A DNA stretch of 37,392 bases from Pirellulales bacterium. Lineage in GTDB: Bacteria > Planctomycetota > Planctomycetia > Pirellulales > Thermoguttaceae. The stretch spans positions 1 to 37,392 of the forward strand of contig JADLEL010000076.1 in the NCBI GenBank assembly GCA_020846145.1, in the 5' to 3' direction. Below, one piece after another: positions 7,520 to 16,230 of this stretch (its first letter is position 1; the number at the start of each line of letters is the position of its first letter). Below the pieces are notes generated by a model, which was not told the origin of the DNA, did no database searches, and worked only from the letters and a program-made list of their open reading frames with translations. Position numbers and translations under genes: made by a program.

Positions 7520-8980
7520 ATGGCTCGACTCTCAACGAAATCGGCAAGTAGAATTGAAAGCCCGAACGGCGATGCCGCATTATCCTCCGTATCGGGAACT
7601 TTAACGCACATAGAGAAGTTGAACGGCGAGGCCGAAACACTCTGGGCCGACAAACTTCAAATCGACAATTCGCTAACTCGCGCCATGGTGAGTTTTCAAG
7701 CCAACAAAGGCAAGGCCGTCTATCGCTGGTTCAAATACAAAGAGGCATTTTCCGTCGGTCTCGTCGAACACTTGTTGAGAAGATGCAATATTGACGCAGG
7801 CACCGTGCTCGATCCATTTTCGGGAAGCGGAACGGCTCTCTTCGCGGCAGGCGGTTTAGGAATGAAGGCCGAAGGCATCGAATTGCTTCCGATAGGGCAA
7901 ATCATCACTGCAACCAAGCAGCTAATCGATCGGGAATTAAAGGATGAGGATGTAAATCGACTTGTCTTCTGGAGAGACGAGCGCCCATGGGATAAGTGCG
8001 TTGCTTCCAAATCCATCAATGAGCTCAGAATCACTCGCGGTGCATATCCGGCGGAAACACTCGCTGCAATCGGACGATTTCTCGAATCATCCGAGAAAGA
8101 AAAACGGCCGGTTCAATCCGTTTTGATGTTCGCATTGCTTTGCATCCTTGAGAGCGTTAGTTATACGAGAAAGGACGGGCAGTATTTGCGGTGGGATTAC
8201 CGATCTGGACGATGCCTGGGGAAAAAGGGTTTCGACAAGGGCGAGATTAAGTGTTTTAACAAGGCTATCACAACAAAGCTCCACGAAATAGTCGTCGACT
8301 TGCGCTCCGCGGATATGCCCGAGGACTTGTTTGCAACGCCCCGTTCGAAAGCAGAGATTACGCTGCATTACGGCTCGTGCCTAAATATCTTGCCGAAGCT
8401 CGAATCCGAATTTTACGACGGAGTGGTTACTTCACCTCCCTACTGTAATCGATACGATTATACTCGCACTTATGCGCTGGAATTGGCGCTACTCGGCGTG
8501 AATGAGGAAGAGTTGGTTAAACTGCGGCAGGAAATGCTGAGTTGCACGGTTGAAAATCGAGCAAAAGACTTATTGGCGTTGAATCCGAAATGGGAAGCCG
8601 CCATTGCCGCTGCCGATCGGCATCCTCTCCTGCAAAATATTCTCGCTTATCTGGATATGCAAAAAGAACTTGACCTGCTCAATAATAACGGAATCCCGCG
8701 CATGGTCCGCGGCTATTTCTATGAGATGGCCTGCGTCATTTACGAGTCTGCTCGCGTACTTAAGAGACATGCGCGACTCGTCATGGTGAACGACAACGTG
8801 CGATATGCGGGCGCGAGCATTTCCGTGGACATCATTCTCTCTGAAATGGCCGAGCAGCTGGGTTTTGAAGTAGAGCGGATTCTGGTGCTCCCGAACGGCA
8901 AGGGAAACAGCAGCCAACAAATGGGCGTACATGGGCGAGAGGCCTTGCGCAAGTGCGTATATATCTGGCGAAAGGAATGA
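7520..8980 (+). CDS. Type II DNA (cytosine-N4) methyltransferase, AvaI/BsoBI-system type
   Basis: Protects host DNA by methylating the site cut by the nuclease encoded immediately downstream. The 486-aa protein has the SAM-binding motif DPFSGSGT (from D98) and the catalytic motif TSPPY (residues 304-308), the form typical of N4-cytosine methylases, here followed by CNRYDYTRTYALEL. The motif order is SAM-binding first, catalytic second. The known AvaI and BsoBI methylases also carry N4-cytosine motifs, and in AvaI the methylase gene likewise comes first. Only 4 bp separate its stop from the nuclease start, so the two are almost certainly co-transcribed. GC is clearly lower than in the neighbouring genes, suggesting horizontal acquisition. 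N6-adenine methylation cannot be excluded from motifs alone. Confidence 0.88.
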   Translation: MARLSTKSASRIESPNGDAALSSVSGTLTHIEKLNGEAETLWADKLQIDNSLTRAMVSFQANKGKAVYRWFKYKEAFSVGLVEHLLRRCNIDAGTVLDPFSGSGTALFAAGGLGMKAEGIELLPIGQIITATKQLIDRELKDEDVNRLVFWRDERPWDKCVASKSINELRITRGAYPAETLAAIGRFLESSEKEKRPVQSVLMFALLCILESVSYTRKDGQYLRWDYRSGRCLGKKGFDKGEIKCFNKAITTKLHEIVVDLRSADMPEDLFATPRSKAEITLHYGSCLNILPKLESEFYDGVVTSPPYCNRYDYTRTYALELALLGVNEEELVKLRQEMLSCTVENRAKDLLALNPKWEAAIAAADRHPLLQNILAYLDMQKELDLLNNNGIPRMVRGYFYEMACVIYESARVLKRHARLVMVNDNVRYAGASISVDIILSEMAEQLGFEVERILVLPNGKGNSSQQMGVHGREALRKCVYIWRKE

Positions 8981-8984
8981 CTTC

Positions 8985-9938
8985 ATGGCGAAGCCATATC
9001 GACAGCACCTTAAATCCAGCAAAAGCCTTGAAACGACCTACGAGGCTATTCGAGCCGGTTTTGTCGCTCTCGCCCTGGAAAAGAATCGACGTGCAACGCC
9101 GTTTGTCGCTCAGGCACGCGTTTTGAAAACTACCGCCTCCCAGGCAAAGACGCCCAAAGATTTGCTCGACATCCCTGATATTCAACTCGCACTACTTACT
9201 GCTGCGGGCGTATCCGACAAAGCAGCCGGACATTTGCAAGACTCCGATAGACACGAAGCTATCGAAGGACTTATCGAGAACTTTCTCGAACCCGCCGGCG
9301 TCAATTTCATCGAGGAACTCGTCTTTCGCTTCTTGCTTACTCGAGGCGATACACTCGGCGGTTCGATGCGAAACATCGGCGGCTTCATGGCGCAAAAGAA
9401 ACTCACCCGCACACTCATTGCCTATTTGAAAATTGCCGGATGCAAGTGCTTATGGCTTCATGGCAAAACGAATACCTGGTCCGAACTGCCGAAAGATGAT
9501 GCCGACGTCGAATTAACGCTCCGCGGCCTCTGTTGGCGCTCTCCGCGAGGACCGCATACGCTGCTCTATAACCTCACGGTTCCCGTGGTCCAAAATAATA
9601 TCGATTTGGCGCTGCTCGACTGTTCAGCCGAAAATCTGACGAAAGATATCGTTAAAACTCCTTCCGCGTATATCGCTCTTGGCGAATTGAAAGGCGGGAT
9701 CGATCCCGCGGGGGCGGACGAACACTGGAAAACTGCTCGAACCGCACTCAATCGGATTCACGAGGCATTTGCAAAGCATAACCGCAAACCGCATACTTTT
9801 TTCATCGGTGCGGCCATTGAGGCCAGGATGGCGACGGAAATTTGGAAAATGCTCATAAACGGCACTTTAGAGAATGCTGCAAATCTTACCGACGAAGAGC
9901 ATATCGCTTCCATATCGCAGTGGCTCTGTTCACTTTGA
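8985..9938 (+). CDS. Type II restriction endonuclease, AvaI/BsoBI family (predicted site CYCGRG)
   Basis: The 317-aa protein resembles BsoBI and AvaI along its whole length: AKTPKDLL, NLIENFLEPAG, GDTLGGSMRN, and a long catalytic block reading GELKGGIDPAGADEHWK. In BsoBI the active site uses D212, E240, K242 and H253; here D207, E234, K236 and H247 are in matching order and spacing, so it should be active. BsoBI/AvaI cut C^YCGRG leaving 4-base 5' ends; the same site is inferred, not shown. The ATG at 8985 has AAAGGAA about 7 nt upstream and gives the same N-terminus as the family. It follows the methylase by 4 bp and ends 78 bp from a convergent gene. Confidence 0.95.
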   Translation: MAKPYRQHLKSSKSLETTYEAIRAGFVALALEKNRRATPFVAQARVLKTTASQAKTPKDLLDIPDIQLALLTAAGVSDKAAGHLQDSDRHEAIEGLIENFLEPAGVNFIEELVFRFLLTRGDTLGGSMRNIGGFMAQKKLTRTLIAYLKIAGCKCLWLHGKTNTWSELPKDDADVELTLRGLCWRSPRGPHTLLYNLTVPVVQNNIDLALLDCSAENLTKDIVKTPSAYIALGELKGGIDPAGADEHWKTARTALNRIHEAFAKHNRKPHTFFIGAAIEARMATEIWKMLINGTLENAANLTDEEHIASISQWLCSL

Positions 9939-10016
9939 GAAATGTGTTTCTCTTCACTCTCCCATCCGCTCTTCCGACGCATGGCTTCATCCGGCGATCT
10001 ACGCCGTGGGGCGGAG

Positions 10017-13000
10017 TTATTTCGGGTCGATCTTCTCCAGTTCTTCGGCCAAGGCATCGACGGTGTAGCGAATCTCCTCGGGCGCGTGCATCGAGGTGAT
10101 GAAGAAGCGCAGGCGCGTGGCGCTCTCTTCCACCGCCGGATGGAGGATAGGCATCACGTTGACGCCGCGGCCGAGCATGGCGCGGGAGAGCATCAGCGCG
10201 TGGATCGAGTTGCCGAGGATGACCGGCACGACGGGCGTGTCCTTGCTGGTGCCGGTGTTCATGCCGCGCTCCTTGCAGAGGCCCAGGAAGAGCGCGGAAT
10301 TTTCCCGCAGCCGCGCGAACCGTTCGGGGTGTTTTTCCAAAAAGCGGATCGCGGCCAGCGCGGCGGCGACGGGGGCGGGATTGATGCCGCCGGAGAACAC
10401 GAAACTCGGCGCGGTATAGCGCAGATAATCGACGAGGGCCTTGCCGCCGGCGATGTACCCGCCGCCGCTGCCGAGGGCTTTGCTGAGCGTGCCCATCCAA
10501 ACCTCGACGTCTTGGGGATCGACGCCATAGTATCCGCCGATGCCGCTTAAGCCCAGCACGCCGACGGAATGGGCTTCATCGATCATTAGCATCGCGCGGC
10601 GCCGTTTTTTCACTTCGATGAACTTCGGCAGGTCGGGCATGTCGCCGTCCATGCTATACACGCCTTCGATGGCGATCAGTACGCGGCGGTAGTCGCGGCG
10701 GAGATCGGCAAGCAGCCGGTCGGCTTCGCGCCAATCGTTGTGGGCGAAGGGCCGCCGCCGCGCGCCGGAAAGCATCGAACCCTGGACGATGCTGTTGTGC
10801 GCCAGCCCGTCGTGGAGAATTAAATCGCCGGGGCCCAGCAAGTGGCCGATGACCGACTCGTTGGTGGCGTGTCCGCTGTTGAAGGTCAGCGCATCCTCCG
10901 TGCCGAGCATCTGGGCGATGGTTTTTTCGAGTTCGACGTGGAACGGCCTTTCGCCCGAAACCAAGCGGCTGGCCGAAACGCTGGTGCCGTACAGGTCGAT
11001 GGCCTCCTTGGCGGCCTGCGAGACGGCCGGCTCGCCCGCCATGCCCACGTAATTGTAGCTCGAAAAGTTGATGTACTTTTTTCCGTCGATGGACGTGCGG
11101 TTGTTCGCGATCCCGTCGTGGACCGCGAAGAAGGGATTGCCGAAGGGCGAATGCTCGATCAGATCGAGGTTTTGCCGCAGCCGAAGGTATTCGGGGAACT
11201 GGTCGATGCGGTAATGGCCGGGCGGAATTTCGGCGGCGGCCGGGGCGGTTTCGCGGCGGCGGAGTTGCGTGCCGAGATATTTTTCCACGGCGGCGATGAG
11301 CTGCCGGGTGGTTTCCAAATCGGGGAGGATTTCTTCGGGAAACCGGCCGCCGAAGCGTTCTTCGAGGGAGGCGAGGATTTCCATCCGCTCCAGCGAATCC
11401 ATGCCGGTCTCGACGATCGGCGAATCCAAGGTCATGCCTTTCGTGCGATCCTTGCCCACGCGGCGGATTTCCTCGAGCACGACTTCGGTTACGGTGCGTT
11501 TCGGTTCTTGCGGGCGGCCGTTTCTGGAAGGCGCGGCGGTTTGACGCGCCAAATCGGCTTCGGCGGCGGATGCGGCGGCCTCGTCTTCGAGGTCTTTGCC
11601 CACCCGTTCTTTGCCCTTCGGCTCCAGCACGACCGCTGCCGCGGATTCGGACCGGGCCGCGAGGGGCAAACCGTCGGCGGCCGACCAGGCGCCGACCGTT
11701 TCCAACTCGCCGGCGAGATAGGCGACGCGGCAGGCGTGGCGTTGGATTTTGCCGCTGGAGGTTTTGGGGATGCTGCCGGCTTTGATGAGCACGACGGCCT
11801 CGGCCGCCAATTCGTGTTCGGCGGCGACGGCGCGGCAAATCGCGTCGAAAACGGAACTCAAATCGGCTTGCTTGCGGCGTTCGACTTCCTGCACGACGAT
11901 CAACTGCTCGCGGCCGTCCCGTTCCACGGCGAAGACCGCGCCGCAATCGAGCCGCAGCCGCGGATGGCATTGCTGGACGGTCGATTCGATGTCTTGCGGA
12001 TAATAATTGACGCCGTGAAAGATGATCAAGTCCTTCACGCGGCCGGTGACGAAGAGTTCGCCGTCCTGGAGGAAGCCGAGATCGCCGGTGCGCATGAAGG
12101 GGCCTTCGCCGTTGTTTTTCAAGCAGGCGCGGAAGGCGGCCTCGGTGGCCTCGCCGCGTTGCCAATAGCCTTGCGCCATGCTCGGCCCGCGAACCCAGAT
12201 TTCCCCGACTTGCCCGGCATCGCAGGGGAGGCAAGTTTCGGGATCGACGATGACGATGGTCTGGTCGGGTAGGTTCCGCCCGCAACCGACCATGGTCCGT
12301 ACGCCCTCGGTGTCCGGCTCGGCGTCGATGACTTGCCGGCGCGTGAGGGCGGCGGCATCGAAGGCGCGAATCACCGGCGGTTCGTGAACGAATCCGCCGG
12401 AGACGATCAGCGTGGCTTCGGCTAATCCATAGCAGGGATAGAACGCCTCGCGGCGGAATCCGCATGGCTCGAAAGCTTCGCAAAAGGCGTCGATCGTCTC
12501 GGCGCGGACCGGTTCCGCGCCGTTGAAGGCGACCTTCCAACTGGAAAGGTCGAGCGTTTTGCGCTGTTCGGGCGCGATTTTGCGGACGCAGAGATCGTAG
12601 GCGAAATTCGGTCCGCCGCTGGTCGTGCCGCGATACCGCGTAATCGCCGAGAGCCAACGATAGGGTTTTTGCAGGAAGGTCATCGGCGACATGAGCACGT
12701 TCGGGCGGCCGATGTACATCGGCTGCAGAATGCCGCCAATCAGGCCCATATCGTGATAGCTCGGCAGCCAAAAGACTCCGGTTCCCGAACGGGTATGCTC
12801 GAAGGCGTGGGCGATGAGCGCGGAATTGTGCATCAAATTGGCATGATTGAGCACCACGCCCTTGGGGGTGCCGGTCGAACCGGAGGTGTATTGCAGGAAG
12901 GCCAGCGTGTCGCCGTGGACGTCGGGCATGTCCCAGGCATTTTCCGTGCCTGCGGGAACGTGGCAGGTGGCAAGCCAGGTGAGTTGCTTCAGATGCGGGG

Positions 13001-13418
13001 TTTCGTCGATGAGCGGCATCACGCGGCCGAGCACGGCATCGGTGGTGAGGGCGATTTTCGCGCCGGCATCGTCGGCAATGGCTTGAATGCGGTTCAAGGA
13101 GCGGTTTCGCCGCGGAGGATAGACGGGCACGGCAATCACGCCGCCGTAGAGGCAGCCGAAAAAGGCGGCGATGAATTCGACGCCCGCCGGATAGAGCAAC
13201 AGTGCCCGCTCGCCGGCCAAATCCTGCGATTCGAGCCAGGCGCCGATGGCCCGGGCCTGTCGATCAAGTTCGAGATAGGTGAGGTGGACTTCCTCGCGTT
13301 CGCCGTCCACGAGGTAGGTGAATGCGGTGTCTTGGGGTTGGCAGCGGGCGCGATGCCGCAGCAACTCCACGAGGTTCGAGGGTCCGAAAAACGTACCGGG
13401 TAAATGGTCCAGATGCAC
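10017..13418 (-). CDS. Fatty-acyl-AMP ligase / acyl carrier / alpha-oxoamine synthase fusion
   Basis: A 1,133-aa three-part enzyme. Residues about 1-570 are a fatty-acyl-AMP ligase (P-loop YTSGSTGTPKG near 177, SGGPNFAYDLC, GLAEATL), which activates a fatty acid. Residues about 630-710 are an acyl carrier domain with GMDSLE, Ser675 being the phosphopantetheine site. Residues about 750-1133 are a PLP enzyme of the AONS/KBL/SPT family (DEAHSVGVLG; Schiff-base Lys980 in GTLSKALGSGGG). The expected reaction is decarboxylative condensation of an amino acid with the tethered acyl chain, giving an amino-ketone. I chose the GTG start at 13418 because AGGAG lies 9 nt upstream and the protein then begins as FAALs do; the frame is open to 13535. 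Product and amino acid substrate are unknown; biotin synthesis is possible but less likely given the fusion and lack of bio genes. Confidence 0.88.
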   Translation of the reverse strand: MHLDHLPGTFFGPSNLVELLRHRARCQPQDTAFTYLVDGEREEVHLTYLELDRQARAIGAWLESQDLAGERALLLYPAGVEFIAAFFGCLYGGVIAVPVYPPRRNRSLNRIQAIADDAGAKIALTTDAVLGRVMPLIDETPHLKQLTWLATCHVPAGTENAWDMPDVHGDTLAFLQYTSGSTGTPKGVVLNHANLMHNSALIAHAFEHTRSGTGVFWLPSYHDMGLIGGILQPMYIGRPNVLMSPMTFLQKPYRWLSAITRYRGTTSGGPNFAYDLCVRKIAPEQRKTLDLSSWKVAFNGAEPVRAETIDAFCEAFEPCGFRREAFYPCYGLAEATLIVSGGFVHEPPVIRAFDAAALTRRQVIDAEPDTEGVRTMVGCGRNLPDQTIVIVDPETCLPCDAGQVGEIWVRGPSMAQGYWQRGEATEAAFRACLKNNGEGPFMRTGDLGFLQDGELFVTGRVKDLIIFHGVNYYPQDIESTVQQCHPRLRLDCGAVFAVERDGREQLIVVQEVERRKQADLSSVFDAICRAVAAEHELAAEAVVLIKAGSIPKTSSGKIQRHACRVAYLAGELETVGAWSAADGLPLAARSESAAAVVLEPKGKERVGKDLEDEAAASAAEADLARQTAAPSRNGRPQEPKRTVTEVVLEEIRRVGKDRTKGMTLDSPIVETGMDSLERMEILASLEERFGGRFPEEILPDLETTRQLIAAVEKYLGTQLRRRETAPAAAEIPPGHYRIDQFPEYLRLRQNLDLIEHSPFGNPFFAVHDGIANNRTSIDGKKYINFSSYNYVGMAGEPAVSQAAKEAIDLYGTSVSASRLVSGERPFHVELEKTIAQMLGTEDALTFNSGHATNESVIGHLLGPGDLILHDGLAHNSIVQGSMLSGARRRPFAHNDWREADRLLADLRRDYRRVLIAIEGVYSMDGDMPDLPKFIEVKKRRRAMLMIDEAHSVGVLGLSGIGGYYGVDPQDVEVWMGTLSKALGSGGGYIAGGKALVDYLRYTAPSFVFSGGINPAPVAAALAAIRFLEKHPERFARLRENSALFLGLCKERGMNTGTSKDTPVVPVILGNSIHALMLSRAMLGRGVNVMPILHPAVEESATRLRFFITSMHAPEEIRYTVDALAEELEKIDPK

Positions 13419-13535
13419 GGCAATAAACTCCTGAAGAGCCGAAGGGGGGATTCCCACGGCTTGAACCGTCGAGCGGTATCGCATTCCAGCCGGGGCAATA
13501 ATCCCTCGGCACGCTTGAAATCGGACAACAACCAC

Positions 13536-13816
13536 CGAATGCAGTATAAATCGACGAAAAAGACCGCCGAAAGGCCAATTTTAATTTTTTTTCCGACTTA
13601 CGCAACCAAGACCCTCCGGCGAACCATCGCGACGAAGGCACGAATGAGCAGGGTAAACCCCATAAGAGCTAGTAATATGTTGGGGTTTACTTTCGCGAGG
13701 GCCGGAATTTTGCATGGTTCGCAAGCATTTTGCGAAATTACCGTTGATTGTGAACCGCAATCAGGATAAAAAAGAAGATAGGAGATGCGGCGTTTGGCGG
13801 AAAAGCGTTTTCCCGC
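13536..13816. other. Intergenic gap with one hairpin
   Basis: Contains the upstream region of the fusion gene (minus) and of a small plus-strand gene. Apart from the inverted repeat at 13653-13690 nothing recognisable is present. Confidence 0.4.
13653..13690. repeat. Perfect 10-bp inverted repeat
   Basis: GTAAACCCCA (13653-13662) pairs perfectly with TGGGGTTTAC (13681-13690) around an 18-nt AT-rich loop. It lies between two divergent genes, so it is more likely an operator or structured leader than a terminator. Confidence 0.6.
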
Positions 13817-14032
13817 GTGTTTTCTTCAGTTCTTGCGACGAGGTGCGAATTGCTTACCGAACAAGAGATATCTCGAAGTTGGCGGAACTTGTTTCGCTCC
13901 AAGGAACTCAACGAAGGAGTTTTCGCTCAAGCGGAGCGTTTGTTGGACGAATTGCGGCCGGAAAGTCCGCTGCGGCATCGTCTGGAAACCGAATTGGAAG
14001 AACTCCGCGCGCTCAAGCCGCAGAAGCGATGA
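13817..14032 (+). CDS. Small helical hypothetical protein, 60-71 aa
   Basis: A short, highly charged, probably all-helical protein: LTEQEISRSWRNLF, then KELNEGVFAQAERLLDELRP, then RHRLETELEELRALKPQKR. The regular amphipathic pattern and lack of low-complexity sequence make it look like a genuine gene, though I do not know the family. There is no ATG. Either the GTG at 13817 (71 aa) or the TTG at 13850 (60 aa) may be used; the latter has GAGG 7 nt upstream and starts at the better-looking part of the protein. It converges with the BBP7-like gene, 128 nt away. Confidence 0.5.
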   Translation: MFSSVLATRCELLTEQEISRSWRNLFRSKELNEGVFAQAERLLDELRPESPLRHRLETELEELRALKPQKR

Positions 14033-14160
14033 TTCGCCGCGCCGTTTGCGGCAAGCGCGGGCGGCAAGCCGCGGACCGTTCAAGCAGCCGACCGGGCGAA
14101 CGCGCCGGCGCGAGTTCGTCCGGTCGATGATGCAGTTCTTGCCTCGCGGGCTACGCCGGT

Positions 14161-15369
14161 TTAGTGGTTGATGTCGAGACCGACCACGACGCCGTTGAGA
14201 TAGACTCCGTGCCGATCGTTCACCGGCAATATGCCGAGGTTTGGGAAGGTGTAATCGGTCAACTGGGAGGCGCGGGCGATATTGTCCATCCATGTTCCCG
14301 ACCAACCCGCGCGGAGGGAAATGGCGCGGGTCATCTGGTAGCGAAGCTCCACGCGCAATTCGACGCCGGGGGTGAAATCGCGCTCGTAGCTGGCGTGGCT
14401 GAAGGCGACAGGCCCCAGGGTCAACGGCTCGAAAAGCTCGCCCGGAGGCGTCAAACTCGAACCGATAACGCCGGATTGAGTGATATTCTGGCAGTTGAGG
14501 CCGCCGAAGATGCGGCCTTCGGTATTGAACATCCAGCGGCCGACTTTCTTGAAATAACGCGCTCCCAACTGGCCGGCGATAATGTGATTTTGCGCGTCGG
14601 TGTTCCAGTTGGTAACGTCCAAATTCCCGCCGACGCCGTTCACCAGGAAGGCGTCGTTGAACTCGGTGTATCGGGGACCTGCGTACCATTCGAGGAATCC
14701 GCCCTCGCCGATTTCCTGCGAACGCCCCACATACATCCATTCGATGCTCCAATAGTTCGTGGTATTGATGACCTGCATGGCATCGAAGGTGATCGGTAGA
14801 TTCTTCACGACGTTGATGAACGGTTCGCCGGGCAAGGGATCGATGGGGATGGTTCCCACGATGCCCTGCATCGAGCTGTGCCCTTGCTGGTCGATATCGG
14901 GGTCCTCCAAGACCATGTTCACGTTGGCATTGGCGATCGATTTCACTTGACTCTGCAGTTCGGTGAAGCTCAAGATCCAGCCGTGATGGCCGACAACTCG
15001 TCCGATTTCGACCCGCTGCCCGCCGACCCATTTCGAGTGGCCGCTCAAGAGCGAGGTGTCGAGCGAGTTGGACTGGATGGCCATATCGCTTTCGGGATCT
15101 TGGTCGTTGATGGGATGGGGGCCGTAAAACACCTGTCGGGTAAGGCCTTCCTTCCCGATGACGGCGGTGTCCGGCGCCGAGATATTCCAATAGAGGCCGT
15201 CGTAAGAGATAAAAAAACCCTCATTGGGTTTCTGGCCTCGGCCGACGGTCGAGAGATCGGGGGTGTCGAATAATTGCAATCCCCGCAGCCCTTGACTGAA
15301 GGCCGGAGTTGCCGCGATCAGGAGATACAGCCCGAAGGCTACGTTGGCACCAATGCGTTTTAGCGACAT
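14161..15369 (-). CDS. BBP7-type putative outer-membrane beta-barrel protein
   Basis: A 402-aa exported protein. It opens with a clear Sec signal peptide (basic MSLKR, hydrophobic FGLYLLIAATPAF, probable cut after AFSQ near residue 25) and continues with alternating hydrophobic/polar strands and many aromatic residues, as in a beta-barrel, ending GLDINH. The layout (RGQKPNEGFFISYDGLYWNIS near the start, FLEWYAGPRYTEFND in the middle, VELRYQMTRAISLRAGWSGTW near the end) matches the planctomycete BBP7 family, of unknown function. The ATG at 15369 has GAGGTGGGAA about 8 nt upstream; the longer open frame to 15783 adds nothing like a signal peptide. It probably sits in the outer membrane. Confidence 0.82.
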   Translation of the reverse strand: MSLKRIGANVAFGLYLLIAATPAFSQGLRGLQLFDTPDLSTVGRGQKPNEGFFISYDGLYWNISAPDTAVIGKEGLTRQVFYGPHPINDQDPESDMAIQSNSLDTSLLSGHSKWVGGQRVEIGRVVGHHGWILSFTELQSQVKSIANANVNMVLEDPDIDQQGHSSMQGIVGTIPIDPLPGEPFINVVKNLPITFDAMQVINTTNYWSIEWMYVGRSQEIGEGGFLEWYAGPRYTEFNDAFLVNGVGGNLDVTNWNTDAQNHIIAGQLGARYFKKVGRWMFNTEGRIFGGLNCQNITQSGVIGSSLTPPGELFEPLTLGPVAFSHASYERDFTPGVELRVELRYQMTRAISLRAGWSGTWMDNIARASQLTDYTFPNLGILPVNDRHGVYLNGVVVGLDINH

Positions 15370-15639
15370 AATTAAGTTCCCACCTCGATATGCGCCCTTG
15401 GGGGGGTGTAATGAACTTTGAATTGCGCGGCATTCCGTTTGCCGGATGTAACGATAATATCGGACACTCCAGTTGCGAGAGTTGAGTAAGACTGGCAAAC
15501 CCTGCCGAAAATAACGAGAAAAATGGCCGCAAGAATTTAATATAGGGAGTTTTGATGTTCGGAGAGTAATAATTTTAAGGGCTTTAATTGGAAGATGGGA
15601 ATTATGGGACCAATGGGGCAGATGAAAAATCATGAAAAA

Positions 15640-15675
15640 ACGCAGGACGGTCTTTTGGGGAAGACCGTCCTGCGT
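15640..15675 (-). terminator. Strong intrinsic terminator of the giant gene
   Basis: A perfect 15-bp stem (15640-15654 with 15661-15675) encloses a 6-nt loop. On the minus strand it is followed at once by six T residues. It lies about 140 nt past the stop of the giant gene, so it should end that transcript. The stem arms contain GGACGGTCTT / AAGACCGTCC. Confidence 0.88.
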
Positions 15676-15716
15676 TGTTGACAAACCGTTTCGGCGCTCC
15701 GGTTTAGATTCACGTT

Positions 15717-15796
15717 GGGGCGACAGTTGTACTGTCGCCCCAGGGATGGCAGTACAACTGCCATCCCAACATCCGTCTGCCATCCCAACATCCGTC
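15717..15796. repeat. Two perfect hairpins and a 19-bp tandem direct repeat
   Basis: Hairpin one: GGGGCGACAGT (15717-15727) with ACTGTCGCCCC (15731-15741), loop TGT. Hairpin two: GGGATGGCAGT (15743-15753) with ACTGCCATCCC (15757-15767), loop ACA. They are 1 nt apart. Overlapping the second arm, the 19-mer TGCCATCCCAACATCCGTC occurs twice in tandem (15759-15777 and 15778-15796). It lies within 20 nt of the giant gene's stop codon and looks like a dispersed palindromic element. Confidence 0.85.
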
Positions 15797-15813
15797 GGTT
15801 TAACGATCCGATC

Positions 15814-16230
15814 TTACTTCGGATTTTGGCGGATGCCGACGCCGAGCGCGCCGCGCATCAGGTCTTCGGCCATCAGGTCGAGGTCGTCGAATCCGGCGAG
15901 GTGTCCGAGTTCGTGTTCCACGACGCTCAGGAGGTCGATGCGATCGACCGCACGCGGATCGACGGCTTCCAATCGCCGGTTGGTGCGCGAGAGGATGAAC
16001 TCCTCGTCCAAATCGGGCGTGGAATCGACGAACCAGCCATTTCCGGCGGCGTCGAGATCGAGGTAGATGCGGTTCGCTTCGGCCTTGCCCAGCGCGGAAC
16101 CCGGCAGATCACTAATGACGAACTGAACCTGGGAGAGCCGCGCGAGGGCGTCGGCGTTCAATCCGGCGTTGGACCAGCGGGCGACGGCTTCGCGGACGAT
16201 CGGCTGGAGGTCTTCTTGGGTGAGCGCGGG
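15814..16230 (-). other. C-terminal metzincin-like module of the giant protein
   Basis: The last ~140 residues contain VARWSNAGL, a GWFVDSTPDLDEEF segment, then HELGHLAGFDD (first His at residue 5300) and a Met-turn-like DLMAEDLMRGAL. This is the HExxHxxGxxD pattern with Asp rather than His as third possible ligand. I believe similar modules close other planctomycete giant proteins and are classed as matrixin-like. Confidence 0.7.

Noticed and set aside
10842..12272. 476-codon plus-strand frame opposite the lipid-synthase fusion
   Set aside because: Antisense of conserved ligase and carrier domains, without any motif of its own.
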